From an uncultured Flavobacteriales bacterium (lineage in GTDB: Bacteria; Bacteroidota; Bacteroidia; Flavobacteriales_D; Crocinitomicaceae): 64,000 bases of DNA. The notes under the pieces were generated by a model. It was given only the letters and a program-made list of their open reading frames with translations, was not told the origin of the DNA and ran no database searches. How positions within the stretch are numbered: the stretch's first letter is position 1; the number at the start of each line of letters is the position of its first letter. The stretch covers positions 1 to 64,000 of the forward strand of contig CAIZQH010000018.1 of assembly GCA_903935095.1 (NCBI GenBank), given 5' to 3'. The translations under genes were made by a program, and so were the position numbers. Of the stretch, positions 46,343 through 55,939 are shown one piece after another.

Positions 46343-46480
46343 CGAGACAAGCTCGTGAATTCACGTTCTGGCTATAACCGACTAGCGTCGCTGCTACCCA
46401 GAACACATTTAGCGAGACAAGCTCGTGAATTTACGTTCTGGCTATAACCGACTAGCGTCGCTGCTACCCAGAACACATTT
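46343..46480. repeat. Tandem 68-bp direct duplication spanning the nrdA 3' end
   Basis: Two copies, 46343-46410 and 46413-46480, differ at one base only (46362 C, 46432 T) and are separated by 2 nt, giving a 70-bp period. The nrdA-side copy contains the last four sense codons (MCSG) and the stop of nrdA; the other repeats these outside the gene. Each unit can fold: GTTCTGG / CCAGAAC enclose TAGC / GCTA, and copy one holds a perfect CGTGAATTCACG palindrome. The units may be structured 3'-UTR elements, a recombination site or a local duplication. Confidence 0.95.
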
Positions 46481-48824
46481 CACAACTATCAGGGTTTTCA
46501 AGAGAGCAAGCAATTGCAGCAGCTTCTTCCTCCAATGATTTAGCGGATGGTTCTTCAACAACTGTTTTTTCAACGGTAAATTTAATCGCGTCCGTTGCTG
46601 CTTTCGTGCGTAGGTAGTACATACCGGTTTTTAATCCCTTTTCCCAACCATAGAAGTGCATAGAAGTTAATTTACCAAAGTTTGCGTTTTCCATGAAGAT
46701 ATTCAAGGATTGACTTTGACAAATATACGCTCCACGATCTGCAGCCTGATCAATAATCGCTTTTTGAGAAATCTCCCAAGCGGTTTTATATAAATCTTTT
46801 AAGCGTTGAGGAACTTCGTTGATGTTTTGAACGGAACCATTAGCCGTCATGATTTTTTGACGCATATCCTTGGTCCATAATCCTTCACGAACTAAGTCTT
46901 TTAATAAGTGCTTATTCACGATGATGAATTCACCAGAAAGAACACGACGCGTATAAATATTCGAGGTGTATGGCTCAAAACACTCATTGTTTCCAAGAAT
47001 TTGTGCAGTCGAAGCGGTTGGCATAGGCGCTAACAATAAAGAGTTACGTACACCATATTTTTTAACTTCTTCTTTCAACACATCCCATTCCCAGCGGCTT
47101 GATGGGGTAACTCCCCACATATCAAATTGGAAAATCCCTTTTGACACGGGAGATCCTTTGATTGTTTCATATGGACCTTCTACCTTCGCAAGGTCTTTTG
47201 ATGCGGACATCGATGCGAAATAAATGGTTTCAAATACTTCACGGTTTAATGTACGCGCTTCTTCAGACTCGAATGGAAGCCCCATCATGATGTAAGCATC
47301 TGCCAATCCTTGAACACCAAGTCCAATCGGACGGTGGCGAAGATTAGAGTTTTTCGCCTCAACAACTGGATAGAAGTTCTCATCGATGATGCGATTCAAA
47401 TTCAAGGTAGCTTGATAGGTTACTTCAAATAATTTGTCATGATCAAACTGCCCATCTTCCATTACATATTTTGGAAGTGCAAGAGAAGCTAAGTTACAAA
47501 CAGCGACCTCATCAGGTGCGGTATATTCAATAATCTCCGTACAAAGATTAGAGGATTTAATCGTTCCTAAATTTTGTTGATTTGATTTGGCATTCGCCGC
47601 ATCTTTATACAACATGTAAGGAGTTCCTGTTTCAATTTGGGATTCAAGGATTTTAAACCAAAGATCTTGTGCTTTGATCGTTTTTCTTCCTTTCCCTTCT
47701 TTTTCATATTTCGTATACAAGGCCTCAAATTCCGCACTATGTGTATCCGAAAGCCCTGGACATTCGTGCGGACACATCAGCGTCCATTCACCGTTTTCTT
47801 TAACGCGTTTCATGAATAAATCCGGAATCCAAAGAGCATAGAATAAATCACGTGCTCGTTGTTCTTCTTTTCCGTGATTCTTTTTCAAGTCTAAGAAATC
47901 GAAAACATCCGCATGCCAAGGTTCAATATACATCGCGAAGGATCCTTTTCTTTTCCCCCCACCTTGATCCACGTAACGCGCCGTATCATTAAACACGCGT
48001 AACATTGGAACAATTCCATTGGATGTTCCGTTCGTCCCTTTAATGTAAGAACCTGTTGCGCGGATATCGTGAAGAGCCAATCCAATTCCACCTGCAGATT
48101 GAGAAATTTGCGCGCAAGATTTCAACGTGTCGTATATCCCTTCAATACTATCTGATTTCATCGTAAGCAAGAAGCAAGAAGACATTTGAGGCTTAGGCGT
48201 TCCGGCGTTAAACAAGGTTGGTGTCGCATGCGTAAACCAGCCCTCAGACATCAAGTTATATGTTTTGATGGCAGAAGCAACATCTTTCTTATGGATACCA
48301 ATGGCAACGCGCATCAACATCTGTTGTGGACGCTCGGCAATTTTACCATTTAAACGCATCAAATACGAGCGCGACAATGTTTTAAATCCAAAATAATCGT
48401 AGCGGAAGTCACGATCATAAATGATGCTAGAGTCAAATGCTTCTTTGTTTTCTTGGATAATTGCGTACACGTCATCTGCAACCAACGAAGCATTTTGACC
48501 TGTTTTTGGGTCGATGTAATGGTGTAAATCATCTATTACTTCTGAAAACGTTTTTTTCGTTTCCTTGTGCAAGTTGGACACGGCAATACGCGATGCTAAC
48601 AAGGCATAATCTGGGTGATCAATCGTTTTTGCGGCGGCAACTTCTGCTGCTAGATTATCCAAGTCTGATGTGGATACTCCATCATAGATTCCTTCGATCA
48701 CTTTCATGGCAACAGCCTCTGGGGAGACCAATGGATCTAATCCGTAACACATTTTAATTATACGAGCGGTGATTTTATCAAATTTAACCGTCTCTTTTCT
48801 TTCGTCTCTTTTTACTACGTACAT
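46464..48824 (-). CDS. nrdA: Ribonucleoside-diphosphate reductase, alpha subunit
   Basis: 786-aa catalytic subunit of class I ribonucleotide reductase. An ATP-cone (about 1-90) is followed by the ten-stranded barrel with the active cysteines in [11 protein letters not shown] and [11 protein letters not shown] (Cys with radical-transfer Glu two residues on), and the finger-loop/substrate segment [17 protein letters not shown]. The C-terminal redox pair is Cys781/Cys784 (CEMC). It follows nrdB by 22 nt. Its last codons lie inside the tandem duplication. Confidence 0.97.
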   Translation of the reverse strand: MYVVKRDERKETVKFDKITARIIKMCYGLDPLVSPEAVAMKVIEGIYDGVSTSDLDNLAAEVAAAKTIDHPDYALLASRIAVSNLHKETKKTFSEVIDDLHHYIDPKTGQNASLVADDVYAIIQENKEAFDSSIIYDRDFRYDYFGFKTLSRSYLMRLNGKIAERPQQMLMRVAIGIHKKDVASAIKTYNLMSEGWFTHATPTLFNAGTPKPQMSSCFLLTMKSDSIEGIYDTLKSCAQISQSAGGIGLALHDIRATGSYIKGTNGTSNGIVPMLRVFNDTARYVDQGGGKRKGSFAMYIEPWHADVFDFLDLKKNHGKEEQRARDLFYALWIPDLFMKRVKENGEWTLMCPHECPGLSDTHSAEFEALYTKYEKEGKGRKTIKAQDLWFKILESQIETGTPYMLYKDAANAKSNQQNLGTIKSSNLCTEIIEYTAPDEVAVCNLASLALPKYVMEDGQFDHDKLFEVTYQATLNLNRIIDENFYPVVEAKNSNLRHRPIGLGVQGLADAYIMMGLPFESEEARTLNREVFETIYFASMSASKDLAKVEGPYETIKGSPVSKGIFQFDMWGVTPSSRWEWDVLKEEVKKYGVRNSLLLAPMPTASTAQILGNNECFEPYTSNIYTRRVLSGEFIIVNKHLLKDLVREGLWTKDMRQKIMTANGSVQNINEVPQRLKDLYKTAWEISQKAIIDQAADRGAYICQSQSLNIFMENANFGKLTSMHFYGWEKGLKTGMYYLRTKAATDAIKFTVEKTVVEEPSAKSLEEEAAAIACSLENPDSCEMCSG

Positions 48825-48846
48825 CTTTACTACCGCAATTAAATAA

Positions 48847-49827
48847 TTAAAATTCTTCGTTCATGCTGAATTCTTTGTTCGCATCGCCAGACAATACGCC
48901 AGCTTTTTGGTATTCACCAACGCGTTTTTCAAAGAAATTGGTTTTTCCTTGAATGGAAATCATTTCCATAAAGTCAAATGGATTTGAGGTATTGTACTCG
49001 CGCTCATTCCCCAATTCAACTAAAAGTCGATCCGCAACGAATTCAATGTATTGCTGCATCAGGTCGCTGTTCATCCCAATAAGTTTTACCGGAATGGCGT
49101 CTGTGACAAATTCTTTTTCAATTTCAACAGCATCCATGATAATCTCGCGCACCTTGTCTTTGGAAAGTTTGTTTACAAGGTGATTGTTGTATAACAAACA
49201 TGCGAAGTCGCAATGTAATCCTTCATCGCGAGAAATTAACTCGTTCGAAAAGGACAGCCCTGGCATTAATCCACGCTTTTTCAACCAGAAAATGGAGCAA
49301 AATGACCCGGAAAAGAAAATCCCCTCTACGGCAGCGAATGCCACTAATCGCTCTGCGAAATCGCCTTTATCAATCCATCGTAAGGCCCAATCTGCTTTTT
49401 TCTTCACACAATCAAGCGTGTCGATTGCATTGAATAAATGGGTTTTTTCTGCCGAATCCTTGATGTATGTATCAATCAAAAGCGAATACGTTTCCGAGTG
49501 AATATTTTCCATAGCCACTTGATTCCCGTAAAAGAATTTTGCTTCTGTATATTGCACTTCAGACAAAAAGTTTTCCGCAAGGTTCTCATTAACAATCCCA
49601 TCAGATGCGGCAAAAAACGCCAAAATGTGTTTGATGAAATGACGTTCGTCATCGTTCAATTTGTTCTCCCAATCAATTTGATCTGGAGATAAATCAATTT
49701 CTTCAGCCGTCCAAAAACTTGCCTCAGCTTTTTTATAGAAAGCCCAAATATCATCGTGTTGAATAGGAAATAATACAAAACGGCTTTTGTTTTCTTCAAG
49801 AATGGGTTCGCGTAAACGTGTTGTCAT
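48847..49827 (-). CDS. nrdB: Ribonucleoside-diphosphate reductase, beta subunit
   Basis: 326-aa radical-generating subunit. Metal ligands expected at Asp45 (AEEIDLS), Glu107 and His110 ([10 protein letters not shown]), and later Glu/His in [12 protein letters not shown] and [11 protein letters not shown] are all in place. The radical Tyr is Tyr114, four residues after His110 as in E. coli NrdB, so this is a conventional tyrosyl-radical enzyme. It is first in the nrdBA operon. The upstream region has no exact TAnnTTTG box on this strand. Confidence 0.96.
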   Translation of the reverse strand: MTTRLREPILEENKSRFVLFPIQHDDIWAFYKKAEASFWTAEEIDLSPDQIDWENKLNDDERHFIKHILAFFAASDGIVNENLAENFLSEVQYTEAKFFYGNQVAMENIHSETYSLLIDTYIKDSAEKTHLFNAIDTLDCVKKKADWALRWIDKGDFAERLVAFAAVEGIFFSGSFCSIFWLKKRGLMPGLSFSNELISRDEGLHCDFACLLYNNHLVNKLSKDKVREIIMDAVEIEKEFVTDAIPVKLIGMNSDLMQQYIEFVADRLLVELGNEREYNTSNPFDFMEMISIQGKTNFFEKRVGEYQKAGVLSGDANKEFSMNEEF

Positions 49828-50284
49828 AAGCTGCTAAATAATTTTATAAACGAAAAAGGGGCCAAAAGAAGAATGAAAATTATTCCTCCTAAACCAGTTT
49901 TCGTTAAATTGTTTTTGTATTACTCAATCCACTTTTAACGCGTGTTAATGAAAACTTAACGTTGGCGAAATTTGAGAATACAAAAATTGTCAAAAAACTG
50001 TCTTAAATCAATTAAAGAAATTAACATTCGTAGGATGTTATTAACACCGAAAATCGCAATCCTTTCCCCAACAAACCCTACAGCAATTTTCAACACTAAA
50101 AGGAAAGATATTCACATCAATAAAGGATTGATTTTAATAACTATTCCCTCAAACAACACCCAATAAGTCAAAAAATTTTCTTATGACATTAAGCCCTATA
50201 AATTTAGGTAGGAAATAAATTTTTCCATTCAAACAATCAATGAGTTTTTGAACACGTTAATGTTCATACCAAACCAAACCAAAG
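49828..50284. other. Gene-free AT-rich intergenic region between nrdB and comF
   Basis: About 457 bases between divergent genes. A short open frame on the plus strand (49972-50166) starts with TTG, has no family features and low-complexity composition, so I do not call it. Two inverted repeats stand out: TTAAC-GCGT-GTTAA at 49935-49948 and TGAACA-CGTTAA-TGTTCA at 50249-50266. No exact TAnnTTTG box is seen for either flanking gene. Confidence 0.5.
50249..50266. promoter_or_regulatory. Operator-like inverted repeat upstream of comF
   Basis: TGAACA, six-base spacer, TGTTCA; ends 18 nt before the comF ATG. No regulator can be named. Confidence 0.25.
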
Positions 50285-51010
50285 ATGCACTTAATAAACA
50301 CGAAGATCACTTCATGTATTGATCGCTATTTGGAGGGATTTCAACACCTCCTTTTTCCAACAATTTGTTTGCAATGTTCACAAGAGTTGTCGCGATTTGA
50401 AAAACATATTTGTGCCTTTTGCTGGGATAAGTTGCAGCGTACCTATTTTGAATCCTACGAAGGGGCAAGTGACATGGATCAGCTTTTTTGGGGTCGGATG
50501 GAATTGACCGAAACCTTTGCTTTGTATTATTTTGAAAAAGAAAAGCCCATTCAGGAAATTTTACATGCGTTGAAGTATCAGTTTAAAGCGCCACTTGGAC
50601 GTCACTTCGGCGAAACCATGGGAAAGGCTATCCTGAATAGTCAAAAATACAAGCGAATAGAGGCCTTAATCCCCGTTCCAATTCATGCTCAAAAACGATT
50701 TGTAAGAGGGTATAATCAAAGCGAATTATTGGCTGAAGGAATGGCAAAGATTTTGGAGCTACCCGTTTTATTGGAAGCAGTTGAGAAAAAAGCAAACAAC
50801 ATGAGTCAAACTGGGAAAAACCGCTTCCTTCGCTGGGACAATGCGAGCGAGCAATTTTGCTTAGGGAAAACCCCCGTTTCGTACCGTCACATTGCCATTG
50901 TGGATGATGTGATTACCACAGGATCAACCCTGGAAGCAATGGCCCAACTATTGCGCACGAAATACCCAAATCTTCAAATAAGTTTGCTTAGTTTCGCCAT
51001 AGCAAAATGA
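50285..51010 (+). CDS. comF: ComF-family phosphoribosyltransferase-like protein
   Basis: 241-aa protein with an N-terminal four-cysteine zinc ribbon (CLQCSQ and CAFCWDKL, about residues 29-53), then ALKYQFKAPLGRHFGE, VPIHAQKRFVRGYNQSELLA, and the PRPP-loop VDDVITTGSTLEAM near 212. Homologues are needed for natural transformation in several bacteria, but their enzymatic role is not settled and many Bacteroidota carry them without known competence. It overlaps the following oxidoreductase gene by 4 nt. Confidence 0.9.
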   Translation: MHLINTKITSCIDRYLEGFQHLLFPTICLQCSQELSRFEKHICAFCWDKLQRTYFESYEGASDMDQLFWGRMELTETFALYYFEKEKPIQEILHALKYQFKAPLGRHFGETMGKAILNSQKYKRIEALIPVPIHAQKRFVRGYNQSELLAEGMAKILELPVLLEAVEKKANNMSQTGKNRFLRWDNASEQFCLGKTPVSYRHIAIVDDVITTGSTLEAMAQLLRTKYPNLQISLLSFAIAK

Positions 51011-52077
51011 AAACGGACTCACAAAATATTTTAATCATTGGCGCAGGCCTTGCCGGAACATGTTTGGCTCATCAACTTATTGCGAAAGAACACCGTGTTA
51101 GTCTTCTGGATCGCGGCATAAATCACTCAACAGCCATTGCCGCGGGGATGGTCAATCCTATGGTATTTAGAAGAATGAATAAATCTTGGCGTTTGGATGA
51201 ATTCATGAAGGATGCCACCACTTTTTATATTCACATCGAAAAAGAATTGGGACGCTCATTATTTCATCCGATTGTCATCCGACGAATGCTTTCATCTGAA
51301 CAGGAACGCAATTATTGGATCGAACGCTCAAAACTCCCTGAATACCAAGATTATTTAACGGAACTCACACCAGAAGACGAAAGTTATTCCCTTGCTGAAA
51401 ATCAATTTGGAAGCGGAAGATTAAAATCCTCTTTTTGGGTGGATGCAAAGGTATATTATGAGCAAAACCTTCATTATTTCGAAGCAAAAGGCAATCTATT
51501 AAAAGAGGATTTCGACCCCCTAAGTTTTGATGAAAACACGCTCAACTACAAAGGAATAACATACGACAAAGTCGTTTTTGCAGTAGGGCATCAACAGGTG
51601 AACACGCCCTTCTTTAAAGAGTTACCTATTCAACAAACGAAGGGACAAACACTCCGAATTCAATCAGCAGAAATGCCAGAAAATGAATCCTTAAATCGTA
51701 AATGTTTTGTGCTTCCGATGGGAGATCAAGTATTCCGAATCGGGGCGACCTATGAATGGGACAATCCAGATCTGACGCCAACCGAAGAAGCAAAACATGA
51801 GCTAATTGGACACCTAGGTATTTTGGGATCTTATTCCTACAAAATTCTTGATCAGCAAGTGGGTGTGCGTCCAACCGTTTTGGATCGAAGACCCATTTTA
51901 GGGGAACATCATACGATTAAAAATCTGTACTTATTCAATGGACTAGGAACGAAGGGCTACCTAATGGCCCCTACTTTAGCTAGGGAATTAAGCGATTTTA
52001 TGTTCGAGGGAATTCCGCTGGACAAGGAAATATCAATCGAACGATTTTACAAAAAAATAAGCGCGCTAAATAGCTGA
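51007..52077 (+). CDS. FAD-dependent oxidoreductase (DAO family)
   Basis: 356-aa flavoenzyme with the N-terminal dinucleotide motif IGAGLAGTCLAHQL (about 11-24) and an acidic-residue strand end at LLDRG, GMVNPMVFRR, and the C-terminal QQVGVRPTVLDRRPILGEH followed by GLGTKGYLMAPTLA. The layout matches amine/amino-acid oxidases of the DAO type, including the oxidase half of MnmC. No methyltransferase half is present. Substrate unknown. It overlaps comF by 4 nt. Confidence 0.85.
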   Translation: MKTDSQNILIIGAGLAGTCLAHQLIAKEHRVSLLDRGINHSTAIAAGMVNPMVFRRMNKSWRLDEFMKDATTFYIHIEKELGRSLFHPIVIRRMLSSEQERNYWIERSKLPEYQDYLTELTPEDESYSLAENQFGSGRLKSSFWVDAKVYYEQNLHYFEAKGNLLKEDFDPLSFDENTLNYKGITYDKVVFAVGHQQVNTPFFKELPIQQTKGQTLRIQSAEMPENESLNRKCFVLPMGDQVFRIGATYEWDNPDLTPTEEAKHELIGHLGILGSYSYKILDQQVGVRPTVLDRRPILGEHHTIKNLYLFNGLGTKGYLMAPTLARELSDFMFEGIPLDKEISIERFYKKISALNS

Positions 52078-52144
52078 TGGCACGTTTCTCATCGTTTGAC
52101 AAAAATTTCTAGGGGGAATCCTTAATATACCTCGCATGTAAGGC

Positions 52145-52173
52145 TTGAAATCAATGTGAAAGTCGTATTTTTG
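52145..52173 (+). promoter_or_regulatory. Full promoter for lepA
   Basis: TTG (52145-52147), 18-nt spacer, TATTTTTG (52166-52173). The ATG follows 8 nt later, so the leader should be only a few bases. Confidence 0.65.
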
Positions 52174-52181
52174 TTCTCGCT

Positions 52182-53978
52182 ATGAATCACATTCGAAACT
52201 TCTGCATAATTGCACACATCGATCACGGTAAAAGTACCCTCGCCGATCGTTTACTTCAAACTACCGGAACGATTTCCGACCGGAACATGCAGGCTCAGGC
52301 TTTGGATGATATGGACTTGGAACGCGAACGAGGAATCACCATCAAGAGCCACGCCATTCAAATGAGTTATACTTTTGAAGGGAAGGATTATATTTTGAAT
52401 TTGATTGACACACCAGGACACGTTGATTTTTCATATGAAGTATCGCGATCAATTGCAGCCTGTGAAGGCGCCTTGTTGATTGTGGATGCATCTCAAGGAA
52501 TTGAGGCACAAACCATTTCCAATTTATACCTAGCGCTCGAACACGATTTGGAGATCATTCCGATCCTCAATAAAATGGATTTACCAGGCGCGATGCCGGA
52601 GGAAGTCTCCGATCAAATCATGGAATTAATTGGCTGCGATTTTGAGGACATCATCCAAGCATCGGGAAAAACGGGACTTGGTGTCGATGCGATTTTATCC
52701 GCAGTGATCAACCGCATACCGGCTCCAAAAGGAGATGAGTCCGCCCCATTACAAGCCATGATATTTGACTCCGTTTTCAATCCATTTAGAGGGATTATCG
52801 CCTATTACCGGATAAAAAATGGGGTATTGAGAAAAGGACAAAAAGTTCGTTTTCTGAATACAGGCAGAGACTACAATGCCGATGAAATCGGGATCTTAAA
52901 AATGGAGCTTTCGCCACGAAATGAAGTGAGAGCAGGAGATGTAGGATATATTATTTCTGGAATCAAGCAAGCAAACGAAGTAAAAGTCGGTGACACCATT
53001 ACCGCAACAGATAATCCATGTGAAGTTCCAATCAAAGGATTTGAAGATGTAAAACCAATGGTGTTTGCTGGAATTTATCCAGTAGATAATGAAGACTATG
53101 AGGAGTTGCGTTACTCCATGGAAAAATTGCAACTCAATGACTCATCGTTAGTCTTCGAACCTGAATCTTCAGCTGCGCTTGGATTTGGTTTCCGTTGTGG
53201 CTTCCTTGGAATGTTACACATGGAAATCATTCAAGAACGCTTGGAGCGCGAGTTTAATATGACGGTTATTACAACGGTTCCCAACGTATCTTATAAGGCT
53301 TACATGAAAAAGGACCCTGAGGATGCGTTGATTGTCAATAATCCATCAGAACTTCCTGATCCGTCTGGAATGGAACGCATTGAAGAACCATACATTAAAG
53401 CGCAAGTCATCACGAAAACAGAATATGTAGGTGCAATTATGACTTTGTGTATTGAAAAACGTGGCGAATTACAAAATCAAGTATACTTGACGCAAGACCG
53501 CGTGGAAATTACCTTTGAAATGCCTTTGGCGGAAATTGTCTTCGATTTTTATGACCGTTTGAAATCTGTTTCCCGAGGATATGCTTCATTTGACTATCAC
53601 CCAATTGGGTACAAAGAGTCCGATTTAATCAAAATGGACCTCCTGTTAAATGGGGAGCAAGTAGATGCACTTTCTGCATTGGTTCACCGCAGCAACGCCT
53701 ATGATCTTGGGAAACGTATTTGTGTCAAATTGCGCGAATTAATTCCAAGACAACAATTTGAAATTCCGATTCAAGCGGCCATTGGCGCAAAAGTAATCGC
53801 TCGTGAAACCATCAAAGCCTTGAGAAAAGATGTAACAGCAAAATGTTATGGGGGAGATATTTCGCGTAAACGTAAATTATTAGAGAAACAAAAAGCAGGT
53901 AAAAAACGTATGCGCCAAGTGGGACGAGTAGAAGTTCCCCAAGAAGCATTTTTGGCTGTATTAAAATTAAACGACTAA
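52182..53978 (+). CDS. lepA: Elongation factor 4
   Basis: 598-aa ribosome-associated GTPase. G1 is [13 protein letters not shown] (about 10-22), G2 region [15 protein letters not shown]3 [13 protein letters not shown]4 NKMDLP. The EF4-specific C-terminal domain shows [27 protein letters not shown]. Family length is normal. It is the first gene of a plus-strand run that continues into the cytochrome pair and hflX. Confidence 0.98.
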   Translation: MNHIRNFCIIAHIDHGKSTLADRLLQTTGTISDRNMQAQALDDMDLERERGITIKSHAIQMSYTFEGKDYILNLIDTPGHVDFSYEVSRSIAACEGALLIVDASQGIEAQTISNLYLALEHDLEIIPILNKMDLPGAMPEEVSDQIMELIGCDFEDIIQASGKTGLGVDAILSAVINRIPAPKGDESAPLQAMIFDSVFNPFRGIIAYYRIKNGVLRKGQKVRFLNTGRDYNADEIGILKMELSPRNEVRAGDVGYIISGIKQANEVKVGDTITATDNPCEVPIKGFEDVKPMVFAGIYPVDNEDYEELRYSMEKLQLNDSSLVFEPESSAALGFGFRCGFLGMLHMEIIQERLEREFNMTVITTVPNVSYKAYMKKDPEDALIVNNPSELPDPSGMERIEEPYIKAQVITKTEYVGAIMTLCIEKRGELQNQVYLTQDRVEITFEMPLAEIVFDFYDRLKSVSRGYASFDYHPIGYKESDLIKMDLLLNGEQVDALSALVHRSNAYDLGKRICVKLRELIPRQQFEIPIQAAIGAKVIARETIKALRKDVTAKCYGGDISRKRKLLEKQKAGKKRMRQVGRVEVPQEAFLAVLKLND

Positions 53979-53988
53979 ATCTATACCT

Positions 53989-54423
53989 ATGAATTCTATT
54001 TTAAATCACACGCACTCTGGCTTACGTTGGATAGCACTTATGTTAATTCTTTGGGCGATTGCAAATGCATTCACAGCGAAAACCTATGAAAAGAAACACA
54101 AGATGATCAATCTGTTCGCCTTGATTACGATGCACACACAATTACTTATTGGATTAGTACAATATTTCTTTACTTCACCGAAAACCAATTTTACCTCAGG
54201 TTGGATGAAAGTGGAATTGTATCGTTTTTTCGGGATGGAGCATTTGTTAGGAATGTTTATTGCCATTGTATTCATCACCATGGGTTATAGTAAATCCAAA
54301 AAAGGGGCGACAGATGCAGCAAAGTTTAAATCAATCAAAGTGTATTATTTGATTGCGTTCATCTTGATCATTGCTTCTATTCCATGGCCATTCCGAACAG
54401 CACTTGGTGGATCATGGTTCTAA
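53989..54423 (+). CDS. Four-helix cytochrome b-like membrane protein
   Basis: 144-aa protein with four membrane helices (about 12-30, 41-62, 79-101, 118-137). Histidines sit where heme ligands could be: HTHSGLRWIAL before helix one, LITMHTQLLIGL in helix two, and GMEHLLGMFIA in helix three; it ends WPFRTALGGSWF. The helix/His layout resembles short cytochrome b-type proteins often annotated so in Bacteroidota; heme binding is inferred. It starts 10 nt after lepA and overlaps the cytochrome c gene by 10 nt. Confidence 0.7.
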   Translation: MNSILNHTHSGLRWIALMLILWAIANAFTAKTYEKKHKMINLFALITMHTQLLIGLVQYFFTSPKTNFTSGWMKVELYRFFGMEHLLGMFIAIVFITMGYSKSKKGATDAAKFKSIKVYYLIAFILIIASIPWPFRTALGGSWF

Positions 54424-54749
54424 CACGCATATCTTTTATCTTATTTTTGGTATGCTTATCTTCCTGTGGGAACGACAACTCTTCAGAAAACAACGATGCC
54501 TTGCCGATGGAATCCCCCGCAGAGAAGGGAGCTTCCTTATTCACGCTTCATTGTGCAAGTTGCCATGGTGATAATGGGAAATTAGGGGCGTCTGGAGCAA
54601 AGGATTTGACCATGTCCACGTTGACGGATCGTCAAGTTCTACACATCCTGAAACAAGGAAAAAACGCCATGCCGCCCATGTCCACCATTTTGGAGAACAA
54701 AGAAAACATGGAGCTGGTAATCCAGCACATTAAAACATTAAGAAAATAA
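54414..54749 (+). CDS. Cytochrome c lipoprotein
   Basis: 111-aa small class I c-type cytochrome. From the ATG at 54414 the N-terminus is a lipoprotein signal (lipobox LSSC, Cys18). The heme site CASCH is at residues 47-51 and the distal ligand is probably Met86 or Met89 in AMPPM. An ATG ten codons upstream is possible but gives a worse signal peptide and a longer overlap. It overlaps the b-like gene (10 nt) and hflX (1 nt), so all three are coupled. Confidence 0.88.
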   Translation: MVLTRISFILFLVCLSSCGNDNSSENNDALPMESPAEKGASLFTLHCASCHGDNGKLGASGAKDLTMSTLTDRQVLHILKQGKNAMPPMSTILENKENMELVIQHIKTLRK

Positions 54750-55939
54750 TGCAAGAAGGCCACGTAACAGTAGATGCAGTTGAGGAATCTTGTATTTTAG
54801 TTGGTGTGATTACGTCGGAAATCGATGAGATCATTGCCAATGAACACTTGGATGAACTCGAATTTCTAGCAGAGACAGCTGGCGCGATGACGCACACGAA
54901 ATTTTTGCAAAAGCTTCCTTATCCGAATCCAAGAACATACGTCGGCTCTGGTAAACTAGAAGAAATTAAACAGTATATGAAGGCGATGGACATCGACATG
55001 GTCATTTTTGATGATGAGCTGTCCCCTTCACAATTACGGAACATTGAACGCGAGTTGGAATGTAAAGTCCTAGATCGCACCATTCTTATTTTGGATATTT
55101 TCGCTAGCCGTGCGCGCACCTTTCATGCAAAAACACAAGTTGAACTCGCACAACTTCAGTACATGCTTCCGCGCTTAACGCGCATGTGGACACACTTAGA
55201 GCGTCAAAAAGGAGGGATTGGATTACGCGGACCGGGAGAATCTCAAATTGAAACAGACCGCCGGATCATTCAGATGCGCATTTCCTTAATGAAGGAAAGA
55301 TTAAAGGACATTGACAAACAAATGTCCATTCAGCGTGGCAACCGAGGACAACTAGTCCGAGTTGCTTTGGTAGGATATACCAATGTGGGGAAAAGTACCT
55401 TAATGAATTTATTGTCTAAATCGGAGGTCTTTGCTGAAAACAAATTGTTTGCCACTTTGGACACCACCGTTCGAAAAGTGGTGATCGACAACATGCCGAT
55501 GCTCTTAACTGATACGGTTGGATTTATCCGAAAGCTTCCTCAACAATTGATGGAATCGTTTAAGTCTACATTAGATGAGGTTCGCGAAGCTGATTTGCTC
55601 ATTCATGTATTGGACATCTCTCATCCAAATTTCGAAGATCAGTTTAATGTGGTCAATGAAACATTAAACGAAATTGATAAAACGGAGAAACCAACCATTG
55701 TTGTGTTCAATAAAATTGATGCGTATCAGCCAGTTTTAAATGAAATGAACGAGGAAGAGGAGGATGTCACCACTTTGGAATCACTCAAAAAATCATGGAT
55801 GGCAAAAATGAACAAAACAAAATGTGTGTTTATTTCTGCTGAAAACAAAGAGAATGTGGAAGAATTGAAGGAAGTACTTTATGAGGAGGTGAAAACGATA
55901 TTTCGTGTGCGCTACCCCTACAATAATTTCTTATACTAG
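54749..55939 (+). CDS. hflX: GTPase HflX
   Basis: 396-aa ribosome-splitting GTPase of the Obg-HflX group. The HflX N-terminal domain (SELxYVGSGKLEEI-type segment at about 65-80 and RTLHxDIF-type stretch DRTILILDIFASRA) leads to the glycine-rich linker GGIGLRGPGESQIETDRR, then G1 GYTNVGKSTLMN near 208, G3 DTVGFIRKLP and G4 NKID. It overlaps the cytochrome c stop by 1 nt and convergent rnr by 4 nt. Confidence 0.95.
   Translation: MQEGHVTVDAVEESCILVGVITSEIDEIIANEHLDELEFLAETAGAMTHTKFLQKLPYPNPRTYVGSGKLEEIKQYMKAMDIDMVIFDDELSPSQLRNIERELECKVLDRTILILDIFASRARTFHAKTQVELAQLQYMLPRLTRMWTHLERQKGGIGLRGPGESQIETDRRIIQMRISLMKERLKDIDKQMSIQRGNRGQLVRVALVGYTNVGKSTLMNLLSKSEVFAENKLFATLDTTVRKVVIDNMPMLLTDTVGFIRKLPQQLMESFKSTLDEVREADLLIHVLDISHPNFEDQFNVVNETLNEIDKTEKPTIVVFNKIDAYQPVLNEMNEEEEDVTTLESLKKSWMAKMNKTKCVFISAENKENVEELKEVLYEEVKTIFRVRYPYNNFLY

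Noticed and set aside
46303-46480. Possible CRISPR array or insertion-sequence remnant at the repeats
   Set aside because: Only two copies with a 2-nt spacer, no transposase or cas gene nearby, and units too long for CRISPR repeats.
49972-50166. Short plus-strand frame between nrdB and comF
   Set aside because: TTG start, no promoter box, low-complexity Lys/Ile-rich product typical of AT-rich non-coding DNA.
50266-50283. CCAAA triple tandem repeat before comF
   Set aside because: Three short units are within chance in AT/CA-rich DNA and show no further structure.
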